Origin: Lotus japonicus
Taxonomy: Eukaryota > Streptophyta > Magnoliopsida > Fabales > Fabaceae
Direction: 5' to 3'
DNA length: 64,000 nt
Assembly: GCF_012489685.1 (NCBI RefSeq)
Contig: NC_080042.1
Span: 57,889,069 to 57,953,068 of the forward strand
In this document: piece after piece, positions 22,431-33,285 of the stretch
Layout: each line of letters starts with the position of its first letter
Position numbering within the stretch: the stretch's first letter is position 1
Made by a program: the position numbers and the translations under genes
Notes under the pieces: generated by a model
Seen by the model: the letters and a program-made list of their open reading frames with translations, nothing else
The model's database searches: none
What the model was told of the DNA's origin: nothing

Positions 22431-24790
22431 TAAAACCCTACTTTCGGCGGTCACAATAGTAACCTTACTCGAAAGAAATATGTCATTTTCTCTAAGTAGA
22501 ATAAAAGATATGCAGGTAATTTTTTTTCGTTTTCAAAGCATTCCAAAACATGCCACGAGTACTCCCAACAATAAATAAATACCCCTAAGCTCGAACAAGA
22601 CAAGTACATAGTGGTAAAGACGAATGACAAACACATATACAACATAGAAAAGGAGATGATTAGACTCGACAATGAAAATCAGTATGCAAAAGGCTCCATT
22701 AATCCAATATACTCACTAACAATCCCCACGCAGGAGAACCGCAAGAAAGAAATGTATCAAAACCTACTCCATCCCTAAAAAACAGACTCATAAAGTCATC
22801 TTGCATGCTTCAACCAAAAATGGTAATCTCTCTACCCAAAAAGGCTCTAGTCTTACACCTGAGTCTACTCTTGCAAGTCTTCTGCTAATCCTTCATTGGA
22901 CTCTTTGAAATCGTTCTACTCCTCTCTTGAGGAACTCTCCGTATAGGTCAGCACAACAACGTTCTCCCAGAAATATAACGCCTGATCACATCGTCGCTTG
23001 TCGTCGTCTTGCGGTTGTCAGCCGCCCAAACACAAGCATACAAGCAATGACGTGTGATGGTCAACTTCCAGACAATAGTGTATAATAGAACACAAGCTAT
23101 ACAATAGAGATAAATACGGATAGTACACATAACCTCAAGATCACATGATATCCCGGAACATCCACATTATTCAACCAAGATATGTTATCACACCAACAAC
23201 ACATAACACTCATATTCAATATATCATAGTAAGCAGAACATGCTATTAGTTCTACTCAACAAACAACATACATGATCAACAACTCATAGGTAGTTTGTAT
23301 GCTATGCTCGTGCAATGAATGCTTCGAAATGATCAGGATATAATGCCAACACATAATGGAGGCAGGACAATCACCCTCGCTGATGAATGCTTCTTAACGA
23401 TTTATTGGTGACCTCACTGTCTCAAAAAATTGAACACAGGCGCGACCTCATTGCCGTCCTGAGAATAATCGCAGGTACGACCTCACTACTGTATTGAGAA
23501 CAAATGCAGGCACGACCTCATGTTGTCCTAGGAATAACATGAATTCATGATATCGATCATGGTTAGTAAGAAACAAAAACGCCATATCACAAGTTCACGT
23601 TCCTAACTCAAGATAATCGCATCAAGAATACCCGTAGTGATTTAACGGCTCCTAGAGCAAAAGTTGCTTCATAAGAAAAGGATTCCTTCAGCATCCTAGT
23701 GGCCATCTCTACACCACGACGGTTCACCACTCTAGGTAACAAAAGCTCAATTTCATCTTTCTTCCCAACTCCTCGAATAGAAGACCTTTCCCTTTTTTCG
23801 AACCTTATTTAATTCTCTAAGTTTTTCCTTCCAAAGTTAGTCTCTTATATTATAAAAGTGTAATCACTTGAATTATTTAAATTATGATAAGTTTATTCGC
23901 AAGTCCTTATGTACTCTTCCTTTTCAATGTCTTAGAGATTTTTCTAAAAGATCCCTCCCCAAGAACAACTTTCACAAGGAACAGTATCGATCCTTCAATA
24001 GCAACAGTTCTGAAGTATCGTCGGAAATTCTACTCGCTGACACCCGTAAACACTTCGGGTTCACAATCGGTAAGTAGTTAAGTCATATAAGCATAATTAA
24101 GAAAGCATGACAACACTTAAAACGTGCATTTTAAACATTCAAACATGCCTCGACAACAATCATCATAACAATCAAACATGCCTCAAAATACCAACCATCA
24201 TAAGCAACCAATCATGCCTCAAGCATCAATCAATATAACAATCAAACATGTTTCAAGCCATCACTCATCATAAGCAATCAAGCACACAATCATAGCAACT
24301 CATTGCATAAAGCTAATAATCAGAAATTGCTCTCACCTTAGGCGCTTTCCTCGGATGCTTTCCTCTTGCAGTAGCTGCTCCACGTTCAAGTGCCCCAAAC
24401 CTTAAACAAAGCGTAACTTAACTTAGTAACTAAGCGAATTTTAACCTCAACCAACTCAAAAAATTGAAAACAAGGTTTTTTAGGCTCTAAGGCTACTTTT
24501 ACTCAACCATCAACATAAGCAGCCAACATATATATCACACATTTTCATCAACTTAGGACACTTAGAAAAACATAATTATTTTTCTCATGATATCTCTTTA
24601 CGTCAGCTTTCTAACAATACACGTTTTATAGAATTTGAACACTTGTGGATGAAATTAAAAATTATGCATCAAAACTGTTCCAGAATGCAAAGAACAATAA
24701 CAGAGGCAACTTGAAACTAAAACTGGTACTGAACCAGCCATGAAAAAATTATGAAATTCATACTAGTGACAAAGTAAAAGGAAGCAATAT
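22431..24790 (-). mobile_element. Degenerate LTR-like repeat, minus orientation
   Basis: The segment near 24700-24770 matches, in reverse complement, the repeat unit of the 39128-41286 solo LTR (CTGGTACTGAACCAGC followed by AAAATTATGAAA). The region near 23400-23550 holds three spaced copies of a GCAGGYRCGACCTCA phrase, recalling the triple array in the 8610-11549 LTR. TGTAAAACCCTAC at about 22431 could be a decayed 3' terminus. No target duplication was found and the right end is lost. I treat it as an older relative of the two solo LTRs. Confidence 0.45.
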
Positions 24791-24825
24791 AATTAGATCA
24801 TAATAAGCCACTTATTTAGCTAAGT

Positions 24826-24990
24826 GGGTTAACGTAGTGGTTCAACATATTTCATCTCTTAAGCAATTGGTTTGGGTTCGATTCCTAATTCTTGCGAATG
24901 AAGAAATGTCATTAGCTATAGCTTCATACCGCTTAGTACAGTGACAACGAAACGATAGAGAGAGGGAGAGAAGAGAGATAAGAAAGTTGG
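24826..24990 (+). repeat. tRNA-derived SINE candidate
   Basis: GTAGTGGTTCAAC (A-box-like, 24834-24846) and GGTTCGATTCC (perfect B box, 24875-24885) have a spacing consistent with a tRNA-type RNA polymerase III promoter. A tail of about 100 bp ends in GA-rich simple sequence. No cloverleaf can be drawn around it, so this is not a tRNA gene. Confidence 0.5.
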
Positions 24991-25415
24991 GCTTAAATGA
25001 ATAAATTCGTATATATTATTCCAAGTTCTTTATATAATGGATTAGAAGGTGGGTATAAGAACACCAGAAGCTTATTAGATAAATTAAGCCTTATTTGCTC
25101 TTAAAACCATTTAAATTTGTCGTAAAGTATAGGCATATCATCAGCAATCATCATATCCAAAACTAATACACTAACAAGAAATTGAAGAAACCAAGCATAT
25201 GATCGAGATTGAGAATGACTAAATAATTTACAAACAACTAAAGATAACTAAGAATTAACAATAGCCACATGAAGGGAGGTTAATTAATTTCATTGTCAAT
25301 ACTCAATACATCTCAGATCAATTCTATACATCCTTGACTGAAGGCAAAGTGTCATCTTTCTTATTGTTAGCATCCTATAGGCTATAGCTACTCTAATTAA
25401 TCATATCTAAAACTT
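24991..25415. other. Intergenic, 3' flank of the BPS1-like gene
   Basis: No gene seen. It contains the presumed 3' UTR of the minus-strand gene that ends at 25416. Confidence 0.5.
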
Positions 25416-26372
25416 TTATGCCTGGGACAGAATTCCCAGCAAAGCCATTCTAACATCAATCAAACCTTTATACAAATCCTTTACTCTCCCCTCTAGAAAA
25501 TCAAGCTCATCCTCCAATCCCCTGCAACTTCTCTTCAGTCCCTCAACAGAAGATTTAATCATCTCTTTTTCCCCTTTACCCTTCATCTTCTCCTTTAATT
25601 CCCTAGCTGCAGCCACTGTTTGCTGCAGCTCACTCATCACAAAACACCGAGATCCCCTTTTGTGTAGTTTCTTCACAGCACTTCCTTCTGCTTTCTCTGC
25701 CAAACCCAGCAAAAAAGAAAACATGGGGGGACACTTCTTGATCAAGGGCAATCCACTTTTGCAATCAAATGACAAGCCTTGTTCAAGAAACCTGCAACCC
25801 ATTAAGGCCATGGCCTTAGATCCAGTCACAATCTCACTGAACTCAGTTTCATGATCATCATGGAATAGCTTTTGCCTCAACATTAATCTTCTCAAACACA
25901 ATCCACTCTTTTTGCATTTCTTTTCTATATCATTACATGATTCCAAAAGGACCAATGCACGTGTTGTTTTCATAGCATCATGCTTGTTGTTGACATTCAC
26001 ACCATCAATCAAGTGTGTAACCACTCTCAATGTGTTCACATACTTCTTCATGTCCTCTATTCTGTCCACAAAGTAATTGCACGCGTCGAGGACATCAACG
26101 TTGCTCTCTAGATACTCTTCCAATACTCCACGGTCCACATCATCTCTGTGAGGAATTTTCACCAGCGATTTCAAGGCAATTTTTTGGGTGTTGATGGCAG
26201 CATCAAGTAATTGAGCCAACCCAAGTTCACCCCCACCAATGCTTAGTGACTGAAGGGTGTTGAGCTCCTTAGTGAGTTCTCGGTTGAATTGGGTTGTCGC
26301 CGGTAACGGGGCCACTTCCGCGGTGGCGGCCCAAGGCCGGAAGGAGAGCTTTCTAAGGATGGTTGATCTCAT
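25416..26372 (-). CDS. BPS1/ROH1-like protein (BYPASS1-related family)
   Basis: A 318-residue, intronless, helix-rich protein. After a basic N-terminus (RSTILRKLSFRPW) come FNRELTKELNTL, YLESNVDVLDACNYFVDRIE and YVNTLRVVTHLIDG, the conserved core of plant BYPASS1-like/ROH1-like proteins. The C-terminal third contains coiled-coil segments around LKEKMKGKGEKEMIKSSVEG and LEDELDFLEGRVKDLYKGLI. Family members have been linked to a root-derived signal (BPS1) and to exocyst binding (ROH1). No enzymatic motif is known. The length fits the family. A TATA box lies about 50 bp upstream of the ATG. The 1.15-kb hAT element begins about 140 bp upstream of the start codon, so it may affect the promoter. 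Which family member this is cannot be decided from the sequence. Confidence 0.75.
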   Translation of the reverse strand: MRSTILRKLSFRPWAATAEVAPLPATTQFNRELTKELNTLQSLSIGGGELGLAQLLDAAINTQKIALKSLVKIPHRDDVDRGVLEEYLESNVDVLDACNYFVDRIEDMKKYVNTLRVVTHLIDGVNVNNKHDAMKTTRALVLLESCNDIEKKCKKSGLCLRRLMLRQKLFHDDHETEFSEIVTGSKAMALMGCRFLEQGLSFDCKSGLPLIKKCPPMFSFLLGLAEKAEGSAVKKLHKRGSRCFVMSELQQTVAAARELKEKMKGKGEKEMIKSSVEGLKRSCRGLEDELDFLEGRVKDLYKGLIDVRMALLGILSQA

Positions 26373-26420
26373 GGTGTTAACTAGGCTTTACCAACTTTGA
26401 GAATTGAGATACAACTCAGG

Positions 26421-26430
26421 TGTATATATA
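26421..26430 (-). promoter_or_regulatory. TATA box of the BPS1-like gene
   Basis: TATATATACA on the minus strand, about 50-60 bp upstream of the start codon at 26372. Confidence 0.6.
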
Positions 26431-26512
26431 CATAGCAAAAGTAGAAAGTCACATTATCATATAAGATGTAAGATACGTGGCAGAATTGCATTTGACAAAA
26501 GTTGTATAAAGT

Positions 26513-27662
26513 CAGGGGCGGATTTACCGCCCGGCTAGCTAGGGCCTTTGCCCAAGCTCTGAAAAAAAAAACAATTTTTTCTTTGGAACAGGTCAGTTTT
26601 TGGGAAAAAAAGAAGAAGAGAAAATGGGCAAAATTGAAAGGTTAAGGTGAAATTAGAGGAGAGAGGGCGCCAGCAAGAAGGGTCATGGGGAGATTAAATG
26701 TGGTGTGGGGGATTATTTAGAAATTGTTAGAAATCTGCAGAAGAGATGAAACAGTTGTGCCTGGAAGAAGAAGGAAACGGCTGGAAACAGATGGAGAAAG
26801 AGAAAGAATAAGATTTTTTTTATTTTTGGTCAAAAGAAAGAATAAGATTGACATTTAGGGTTTTGCAATTTTTTAAAGAAAACAAAATAAAGGCCCTGCT
26901 GTGTGTCCACGGGCCTGGCTTATTGTTGGATCTTTGGCCTGACTGTGTGGACGTGTGTGTTGGGCTTGGCACATGCTTATTGTTTTGTTTGTTTGTTTGC
27001 TTCTCTTAATGAATGAACAAAACCACTCCTTCCACCAAAAATAAGAAAATCATCCATATTTATGAAAAATTATACTTTTTTTATTTTTCCTTTTACATAT
27101 GGGTGGGTTTTTTTGGTAGATCAGAATTTTTTTATGCTAAGTTTAGAGCTATATGTTTATCTTGAGGTTGCTTATTTACAAGGAAAATGACGTTAAACAC
27201 TCGTTTTACTCACAATTATATAAAAAAGATAAGAATAAAAAATTAAGAGAAATGAGAAATATAATAAATGGTGTGATGGGATTAAAAGACAAATATAAAA
27301 AGAAAGATTAAAATACGTGGAATCAACTATGTTTATGATCTAGTGAACAACTAGCAAAGTAGAAAAATAATCTTGATCAGCTATTACCAGGTTCAATCAA
27401 TCAATTAGAATTTTAGGTTGGGAGAGGTGGAAATTTTTATCAGAAGGATGTGTGGGATGTGAATATTATAGATATAATGATAGAAGGGAATTTGTGGCAA
27501 ACCATACTCTAAACCATTTTCTTTATGTTTATGGCTCTCCCAATATTTACGCCGCAGTGCCCGCAACCGCAATTTAAAACCTTGGGTCATACGTCAGGTG
27601 AGGACAGTTACGCTTAAGCCTAAACTTGCCCAGGCTTCATAAAAATTCTGGATCCGCCACTG
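26513..27662. mobile_element. Non-autonomous hAT element, 1,150 bp
   Basis: The left end is CAGGGGCGGATTTACC and the right end is the complement of CAGTGGCGGATCCAGA, giving short inverted repeats of hAT type. It is flanked by TATAAAGT at 26505-26512 and 27663-27670, a perfect 8-bp duplication as hAT transposases make. The interior has no transposase. Confidence 0.9.
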
Positions 27663-27670
27663 TATAAAGT

Positions 27671-28825
27671 GTATATCATATGGTCACAAATAATGTGACT
27701 GGTGTACTAAAAAATTAACCAATAATGAGAAGTTAAAAATGGTTTGTAACAAGTTGATAGGTCAATTTTTTTTATTTTGTTTGATTATGGGTGAAGAATA
27801 TGCATTGGTTGGTTTGATGAGAGTGAGTTGTAATAAGGTGCGTGGAAAATCAAGATCCTGCCACGCAGCCTTTGTTCCAATTATTGTGGCGCAGTTGCGC
27901 ATAATTGGATCACAAAATGGCCACTGTCCAGAGTCACTTGACTCATGCATTCATTTTTTGTTTTCCCCTAAAATACGACACCAGTTTCTGATTGATTTTT
28001 GGTGTGATTACATGTATATTGTATTTTAGAAAAGCATATAATTATATAAGAAGAGCCATGTTTTTTCTTTTGTCTAGTACATGCCATGTTATGTTAAGAA
28101 AAGAAAAGCATATAAGGTACTGAATTTTTTCTTTCCCCAAATAGAGGAAGTTATAAAGTGGTCCAAACAGAATCGGCACTTGAATGGTAGGCACATAACA
28201 AACATCTCGTGGGTGAATATTAAATAGCCTAAGTTATCTACTCTGCAGGATTTGGTTGGTCAAAAGGGACTCAATCTTTGAGAAAGCGATTTGCTTGATT
28301 ATGTATCACTTTCATATAAAAAGGTTGCAAATAAGACTGCTTTGGAAATGAAAACAATTGCATTCACAAAAAAGATATATTGCTGACAACAAGAGCTAGC
28401 AACTTCTAGATCTGCAATGTAACCCTCCACATGTCATGCAACACGAATCCAACATTTGCTTACACTGTCCCTCTGTTAGCCACGTTTAAGATCACACAAT
28501 ATTTTAAGCTCAGAACTTGTTCTTCTTTGCGTTTTGTTTGAGAATATTAGGTTTTGAATGTTATGCTAGCTAGGCTGGCTCTGATTTTCAGAGCCTTGAA
28601 AGTTCGAAATTCAAAAAGACCTCTTCAACAATAATTCAGTTATGGGGGTATGAAGAAGCACATGTAACTTGGCTTTTCATCTGCTGAAAGGAGCTGAAGA
28701 TCGATCTCTTCGTTTTTTTCCTGCTATAAAGAAACATTTCTTACCTGCAGTTCAAGCAGTGGAGAGTCTCTTTAATGTTAACAAGTTCGACCTTTAAGTA
28801 ATGGTGAAGATCAGGTGAATCATAT
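27671..28825. other. Intergenic, no gene seen
   Basis: An open frame at 27739-28029 lacks any domain or codon signal and is left out. No repeat ends were found. Confidence 0.5.
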
Positions 28826-28830
28826 ATACT

Positions 28831-29150
28831 TGGACTGGGCGAGACCCCAGAGTCCCTCGCCCAAGAGACCTGACCTTTGGCGAGGGACGCGCCATGACCT
28901 TGGGCCTCCCTTCCCGAGGCCCAACTGGCCCATTTGGATAGGATAGAGGCACCAAAGCCCAACTCCACCTCTATAAATAGGAGGGGAATACCAATTGTAA
29001 GGGACTCTTAGCTCATTTGAGAAATAATAGCATTGAAATTCAGTTATATTTTCTCTCTCTAAGCGGTTAGAGTTTCTCTCTCTAAGCATTCACATCACTT
29101 TCCTCACACTTTGGGTACTACCTTCCCTCTCTATGTTCTAGCACGGAACA
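28831..29150 (+). repeat. 5' LTR of element 1
   Basis: It begins TGGACTGGGC and ends CACGGAACA. A TATA box, ctataaatag, is at 28971-28980. The U3 is GC-rich with GAGGGAC-type repeats, and the R-U5 is CT-rich (TTTCTCTCTCTAAG twice). Confidence 0.95.
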
Positions 29151-29152
29151 TT

Positions 29153-29170
29153 TGACGCCGTCTGTGGGGA
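29153..29170 (+). promoter_or_regulatory. Primer binding site of element 1
   Basis: TGACGCCGTCTGTGGGGA begins two bases after the 5' LTR. It resembles the complement of the tRNA-Asp 3' end (TGGCGCCG...GGGGA) with G to A at its third base. The same site in element 2 keeps TGGCGCC. Confidence 0.7.
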
Positions 29171-29343
29171 ACGGTAGATTTTTATTCCCGGACTACGTGG
29201 ATCGTGATTCAGAGGAGTGAAACTCGTTTTTCTAAGCGATTTTCTAAAGTTTTCTTCGTGGACAGTGATTGGGAGGAGAGATTCCTTGATTCTGAGTTTT
29301 GAAGATCTTTCGTTGGTGCACCTAGATAAACCAGTGGAGCTCA

Positions 29344-31275
29344 ATGGCGGAGCATCGACTATCGCGTGGAGAGAGGTTGAAGCGAGCACACGATCCGCCG
29401 CAACGGCACGATGAGCAAGCAAGGTCTTTGGCTTCCTTCTCGAGGGACAAAGGAGGTGCGCAACTTCAACCTCAAGAACCGAGTGATGGAGCGGGTTGGC
29501 GATGGCTGATTCGCGACGTCATTAATCGCCTAGAACGACATGATGCAGAAACGAGCATAACAGACACAACGCCGGAGCTTGATGCCTCATACAGACAACA
29601 CTACCGAGATTCCATACAATGACTGGAGTCTCCTTTCTCTCAAGGACAAGTAGAAGCAGAATGGTGTGCCTATCACCGAGTCTCAGGACACGATACTGGA
29701 AAGTGTCGAGCTCTACAGTGCGCGGTGGTAAAGCTGATTGTGGTAGGGAAATCAGCCACGACGCGGGGCAATGTGTTTTCGACGGCCAAAGAAGTTGGCA
29801 CGATTGTTAGAGGTTTCGGCGGAGGAGGGACCACTAGTGCAGCACGGAAGCGATACGTTAGAGCGGTGAATGCAGTTACAAATATTCCTTTTGGTTTTCA
29901 ACATCCAAATATCACGTTTTCGTTTGCTGATTTCTTCGGGATAAAGCCGCATTTAGATGACCCGATCGTGATCTCCCTCCGTGTTAATCAGCTCACCGTG
30001 CAGCGAGTGCTTCTAGACCAGGGAAGTTCGGCGGACATCATTTACGGCGGAGCGTTTGCTCGGCTTGGTGTGAGCGAGGGAAACCTCGCTCCTTATGAGG
30101 GAACTTTGGTGGGATTCGCGGGCGAGCAAGTATGGGTAAAGGGCGCCCTCAACCTTGACACCACGTTTGGCGAGGAAGAGAACGCTAGGACGCTCAGCGT
30201 TAAATATCTAATCCTTGAGACGGAGGGGTCATACAACATGATCATCGGGCGAAACACCTTAAACCGTTTGTGCGCCGTGATCTCAACAGCCCACCTGGCG
30301 ATGAAGTATTTGCTGTCGAATGCGGCATTTGAGTGGAATTCAGAGTGCGAGGAGGCCTTCACCCGCCTCAAGGAGATGCTGTCCGCCCCACCAGTCCTTT
30401 CGAAACCTCTCCAAGGCCTTCCTTTGCATTTGTACTTCTCTGTCGGTGATCACGCAATAAGCTTGGTGATCGTAGATGGAGAGCAAAAGATAGTTTATTT
30501 CGTAAGCCACACACTTCAGGGGGCGGAGGTCAGGTATCAAAAGATAGAAAAAGAGGCGCTCGCCTTCCTCGTCACCGCCAGACGCCTACGACCGTATTTT
30601 CAAAGCTTTCAGGTAAAAATAAGAACTGACCTTCCTTTGAGACAGGTGTTGCAGAAGCCAGACTTGTTAGGAAGGCTCGTCGCGTCGTCAGTAGAGTTGT
30701 CGGAATATGGATTGCAGTACGACAAAAGGGGGAAGGTCGGTGCACAGACCTTAGCGGATTTTGTGGTGGAATTGACGCCGGAAAAAGGGGAAAAGGTGAG
30801 CACGCAATGGATATTGTTTGTCGATGGGTCGTCGAACGACAACGGAAGCGAGGCTGGGGTCACGCTGCAGGGGCCCGGGGAGTTGGTGTTGGAACAGTCC
30901 CTTAGATTCCAGTTCAAAACCAGCAATAACCAAGCAGAATACGAGGCTCTTATTGCGAGCTTAAAACTGGCAATTGAGGTGCAAATCGACAGTCTGCTGG
31001 TAAGAACGAACTCGCTGCTAGTGGCAAGCCAAGTCAACGGGGAGTTTCAGGTAAAGGAGCCGGCCTTGATAAAGTATGTGGAGCGCGTGCGGCTGCTCCT
31101 GGGTCGTTTGCAACAGGTGGTATTTGAATTCGTGCCGAGGGCACAAAACCAAAGGGCGGACGCCCTAGCAAAGCTAGCAAGCACTAGGAAGCCTGGCAAC
31201 AACCGGAGTGTGATTCAAGAGACGCTCGCCAATCCCAGCATAGAGGGGGATTTGGTGGCTTCGGTTGATCGCTAG
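29344..31275 (+). pseudogene. Internally deleted Tat polyprotein: gag ends, protease, dual RNase H
   Basis: One frame runs from ATG 29344 to TAG 31273-31275 and is broken only by TGA at 29620-29622. It starts with the gag N-terminus (MAEHRLSRGERLKRAH), then jumps to the gag C-terminal knuckle-like motif (WCAYHRVSGHDTGKC). The capsid region is absent. Protease follows with VLLDQGSSADIIYG and YNMIIGRNTLNRL. At about 30318 the protease tail (HLAMKYLLS) is fused directly to NAAFEWNSECEEAF from the RT connection region, so the RT palm with the YVDD box is missing. The rest is RNase H (FSVGDHAISLVIV onward) and the Tat-type second RNase H (ILFVDGSSNDNGS, then AEYEALIASLKLA). Element 2 retains the missing RT, which locates the deletion at roughly 1.2 kb. 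Confidence 0.9.
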
Positions 31276-31454
31276 GAAACTTGGATGAACCCCATCATCG
31301 ATATTCTGGGGGGAGAACCAAGTGACGTGGTAAAATACTCAAAGGCGCAAAGGAGGGAGGCGGGGCATACACGCTACTCGACGGGATAATCTTTCGGCGG
31401 GGATTTAGTTCACCCCTCCTAAGATGTCTCCCACCTGAGAAATACGAGGTTGTT

Positions 31455-32501
31455 ATGACGGAGGTTCATGAGGGAGTTTGTGCAAGCCACATTGGAGGAA
31501 GGTCGCTGGCGAGCAAAGTCCTCAGAGCGGGTTTCTATTGGCCTATGATAAGGAAGGACTGTGCAGAGTTTGTGAGGAAATGCGAGAAGTGCCAAGTATT
31601 TGCAGACCTACCTAGAGCTTCGCCGGAGCAATTAGTCACAATCAGTTCCCCATGGCCCTTCGCCATGTGGGGAGTCGACCTCGTCGGGCCCTTCCCCACC
31701 GCTAGGTCGCAAATGAAGTTCATCCTTGTGGCGGTGGACTACTTCACCAAATGGGTGGAAGCTGAGCTTCAGAAGAGCATTACGGCGGCCAAAATCATAA
31801 GTTTTTACTGGAAGAGAATCGTCTGCCGGTTCGGAGTACCGAGAGCGATCGTCTCGGATAATGGGACGCAGTTCGCTAGTAATCAAACCAAGGAGTTCTG
31901 CGAAGAGATGGGCATTCAGAGGAGATTTTTTTCGGTGGAACATCCGCAGACAAATGGGCAGGTAGAATCGGCGAACAAAGTCATCCTGCGAGGTTTGAAA
32001 CGCCGACTCTCGGAGGCCAAGGGGGCTTGGTTAGATGAACTTCCAATTGTAATTTGGTCGTATAACACAACGCAGCACTCAACTACAAGGGAAACTCCGT
32101 TCAGAATGACTTACGGGGCGGACGCCATGCTCCCCGTAGAGATAGACAACAGTTCGTGGCGAACGGAACCGAAGTTCGAGGGCGAAAATTCTTCAAACAT
32201 GGCGGTAGAACTAGACTTGCTGTCGGAGACACACAACGAGGCCCGCCTCAAGGAGGCTGCGATGAAGCAGCGAGCTGCGGCCAAGTATGACACAAAGGTA
32301 AAACCAAGGGAGATGCAGGTAGGGGATTTGGTGCTTAAAAAGCGAACAGGAGTCACCGGAAATAAACTGAGCCCAATCTGGGAAGGGCCATATAGGATCT
32401 TAAAAGCTTTGGGAAGAGGAGCCTATCACCTGGAAAACTTGGATGGGAAACGGGTGTCACGATCCTGGAACGCAGCGAAACTAAAGTACTATTACAGCTG
32501 A
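31455..32501 (+). CDS. Integrase of element 1
   Basis: A 348-residue open frame. The zinc-binding HHCC domain is visible as VHEGVCASHIGG...CEKCQ (His5, His12, Cys43, Cys46). The catalytic core has Asp75 (GVDLVGPF), Asp135 (IVSDNGTQF) and Glu171 (NGQVESANK), exactly DD35E. The C-terminal GPYRILKALGRGAYHLENLD-type segment is the chromodomain-less Tat tail. It was originally the 3' part of the polyprotein. Upstream, TAG at 31273 and a 1-nt shift near 31367 uncouple it, so the first ATG here is internal. The core residues are intact, but a free integrase would need translation on its own. Confidence 0.85.
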   Translation: MTEVHEGVCASHIGGRSLASKVLRAGFYWPMIRKDCAEFVRKCEKCQVFADLPRASPEQLVTISSPWPFAMWGVDLVGPFPTARSQMKFILVAVDYFTKWVEAELQKSITAAKIISFYWKRIVCRFGVPRAIVSDNGTQFASNQTKEFCEEMGIQRRFFSVEHPQTNGQVESANKVILRGLKRRLSEAKGAWLDELPIVIWSYNTTQHSTTRETPFRMTYGADAMLPVEIDNSSWRTEPKFEGENSSNMAVELDLLSETHNEARLKEAAMKQRAAAKYDTKVKPREMQVGDLVLKKRTGVTGNKLSPIWEGPYRILKALGRGAYHLENLDGKRVSRSWNAAKLKYYYS

Positions 32502-33285
32502 TAAGGCGAGAAGGAGTTGGATCTGATGCAGAGACAGGCAGTGCACCTCACGTAGGATGCGGAGATAAAGACGAGACAAAGAAACATTCTTTTGTACTTA
32601 CCCCAGGAAGTTATTGGCCAAAAGCGCCCAAAAATGGTAAAAACAAAGACACGTTCTTGTTCTCCATCTCGGGAGTTTGTTGACTATCACGTCTGATTGA
32701 AAATACAAAAATTGTATCCAGCAATTTCAATCACACTGAATTGCGGCGAGAGCTTGGTGGGAAAAATTCCCTGAAGGTGGCAATCCCAACACGACCTTAA
32801 TGTCTGGGGATTGCTCCGGAGAAGCCGACACAGCTCGCCGTCACTCGTCGGCGATGTGTGCGGATAAGCTTCTTATCCCAGTAATCTCCCCGAAATATGG
32901 GCGAGCATTTTTCAACTAGGCTCAAAAGTCTCGGGTAAACCCATATGGTCATTGGGCACTGAGCAATTGTAAGTCCCCGCCTAATAAGGCTGGCGAGGCC
33001 ACCCCTGATCTTACGGGAAATATGTATGCGAATGAAAGCCTCGGTTCAAAAACCGAGCGACGAGTCCTAGTTGAACCCAGCACACCATCAATGTCGTCAG
33101 CCGTAATTCAGAAATAAAGAAACTATGGAGGATGCGAGAGAGGAAATCGAAAAGCACTAAAATGTGTGAAAGAAATAATATAGTGAAAACTAAAATAGCT
33201 GGCTTAAACTAAAAACACGACGAGTAAAGCAAAAGAGTACAAACATTACAATAATCCAATATTAAAATAAGAAGTAAACATTGTT
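32502..33285. other. Non-coding spacer between integrase and antisense gene
   Basis: No coding signal. The block near 32680-33110 is recognisable in element 2 (45970-46068 and 46986-47330), split there by a Mutator-type insertion, so it is an old part of the element. Confidence 0.6.

Noticed and set aside
24830..24886. Possible tRNA gene (A and B boxes)
   Set aside because: No acceptor stem or anticodon arm can be formed. A SINE head is a better explanation.
27739..28029. 96-codon open frame
   Set aside because: No domain, AT-rich composition, no promoter or splice context.
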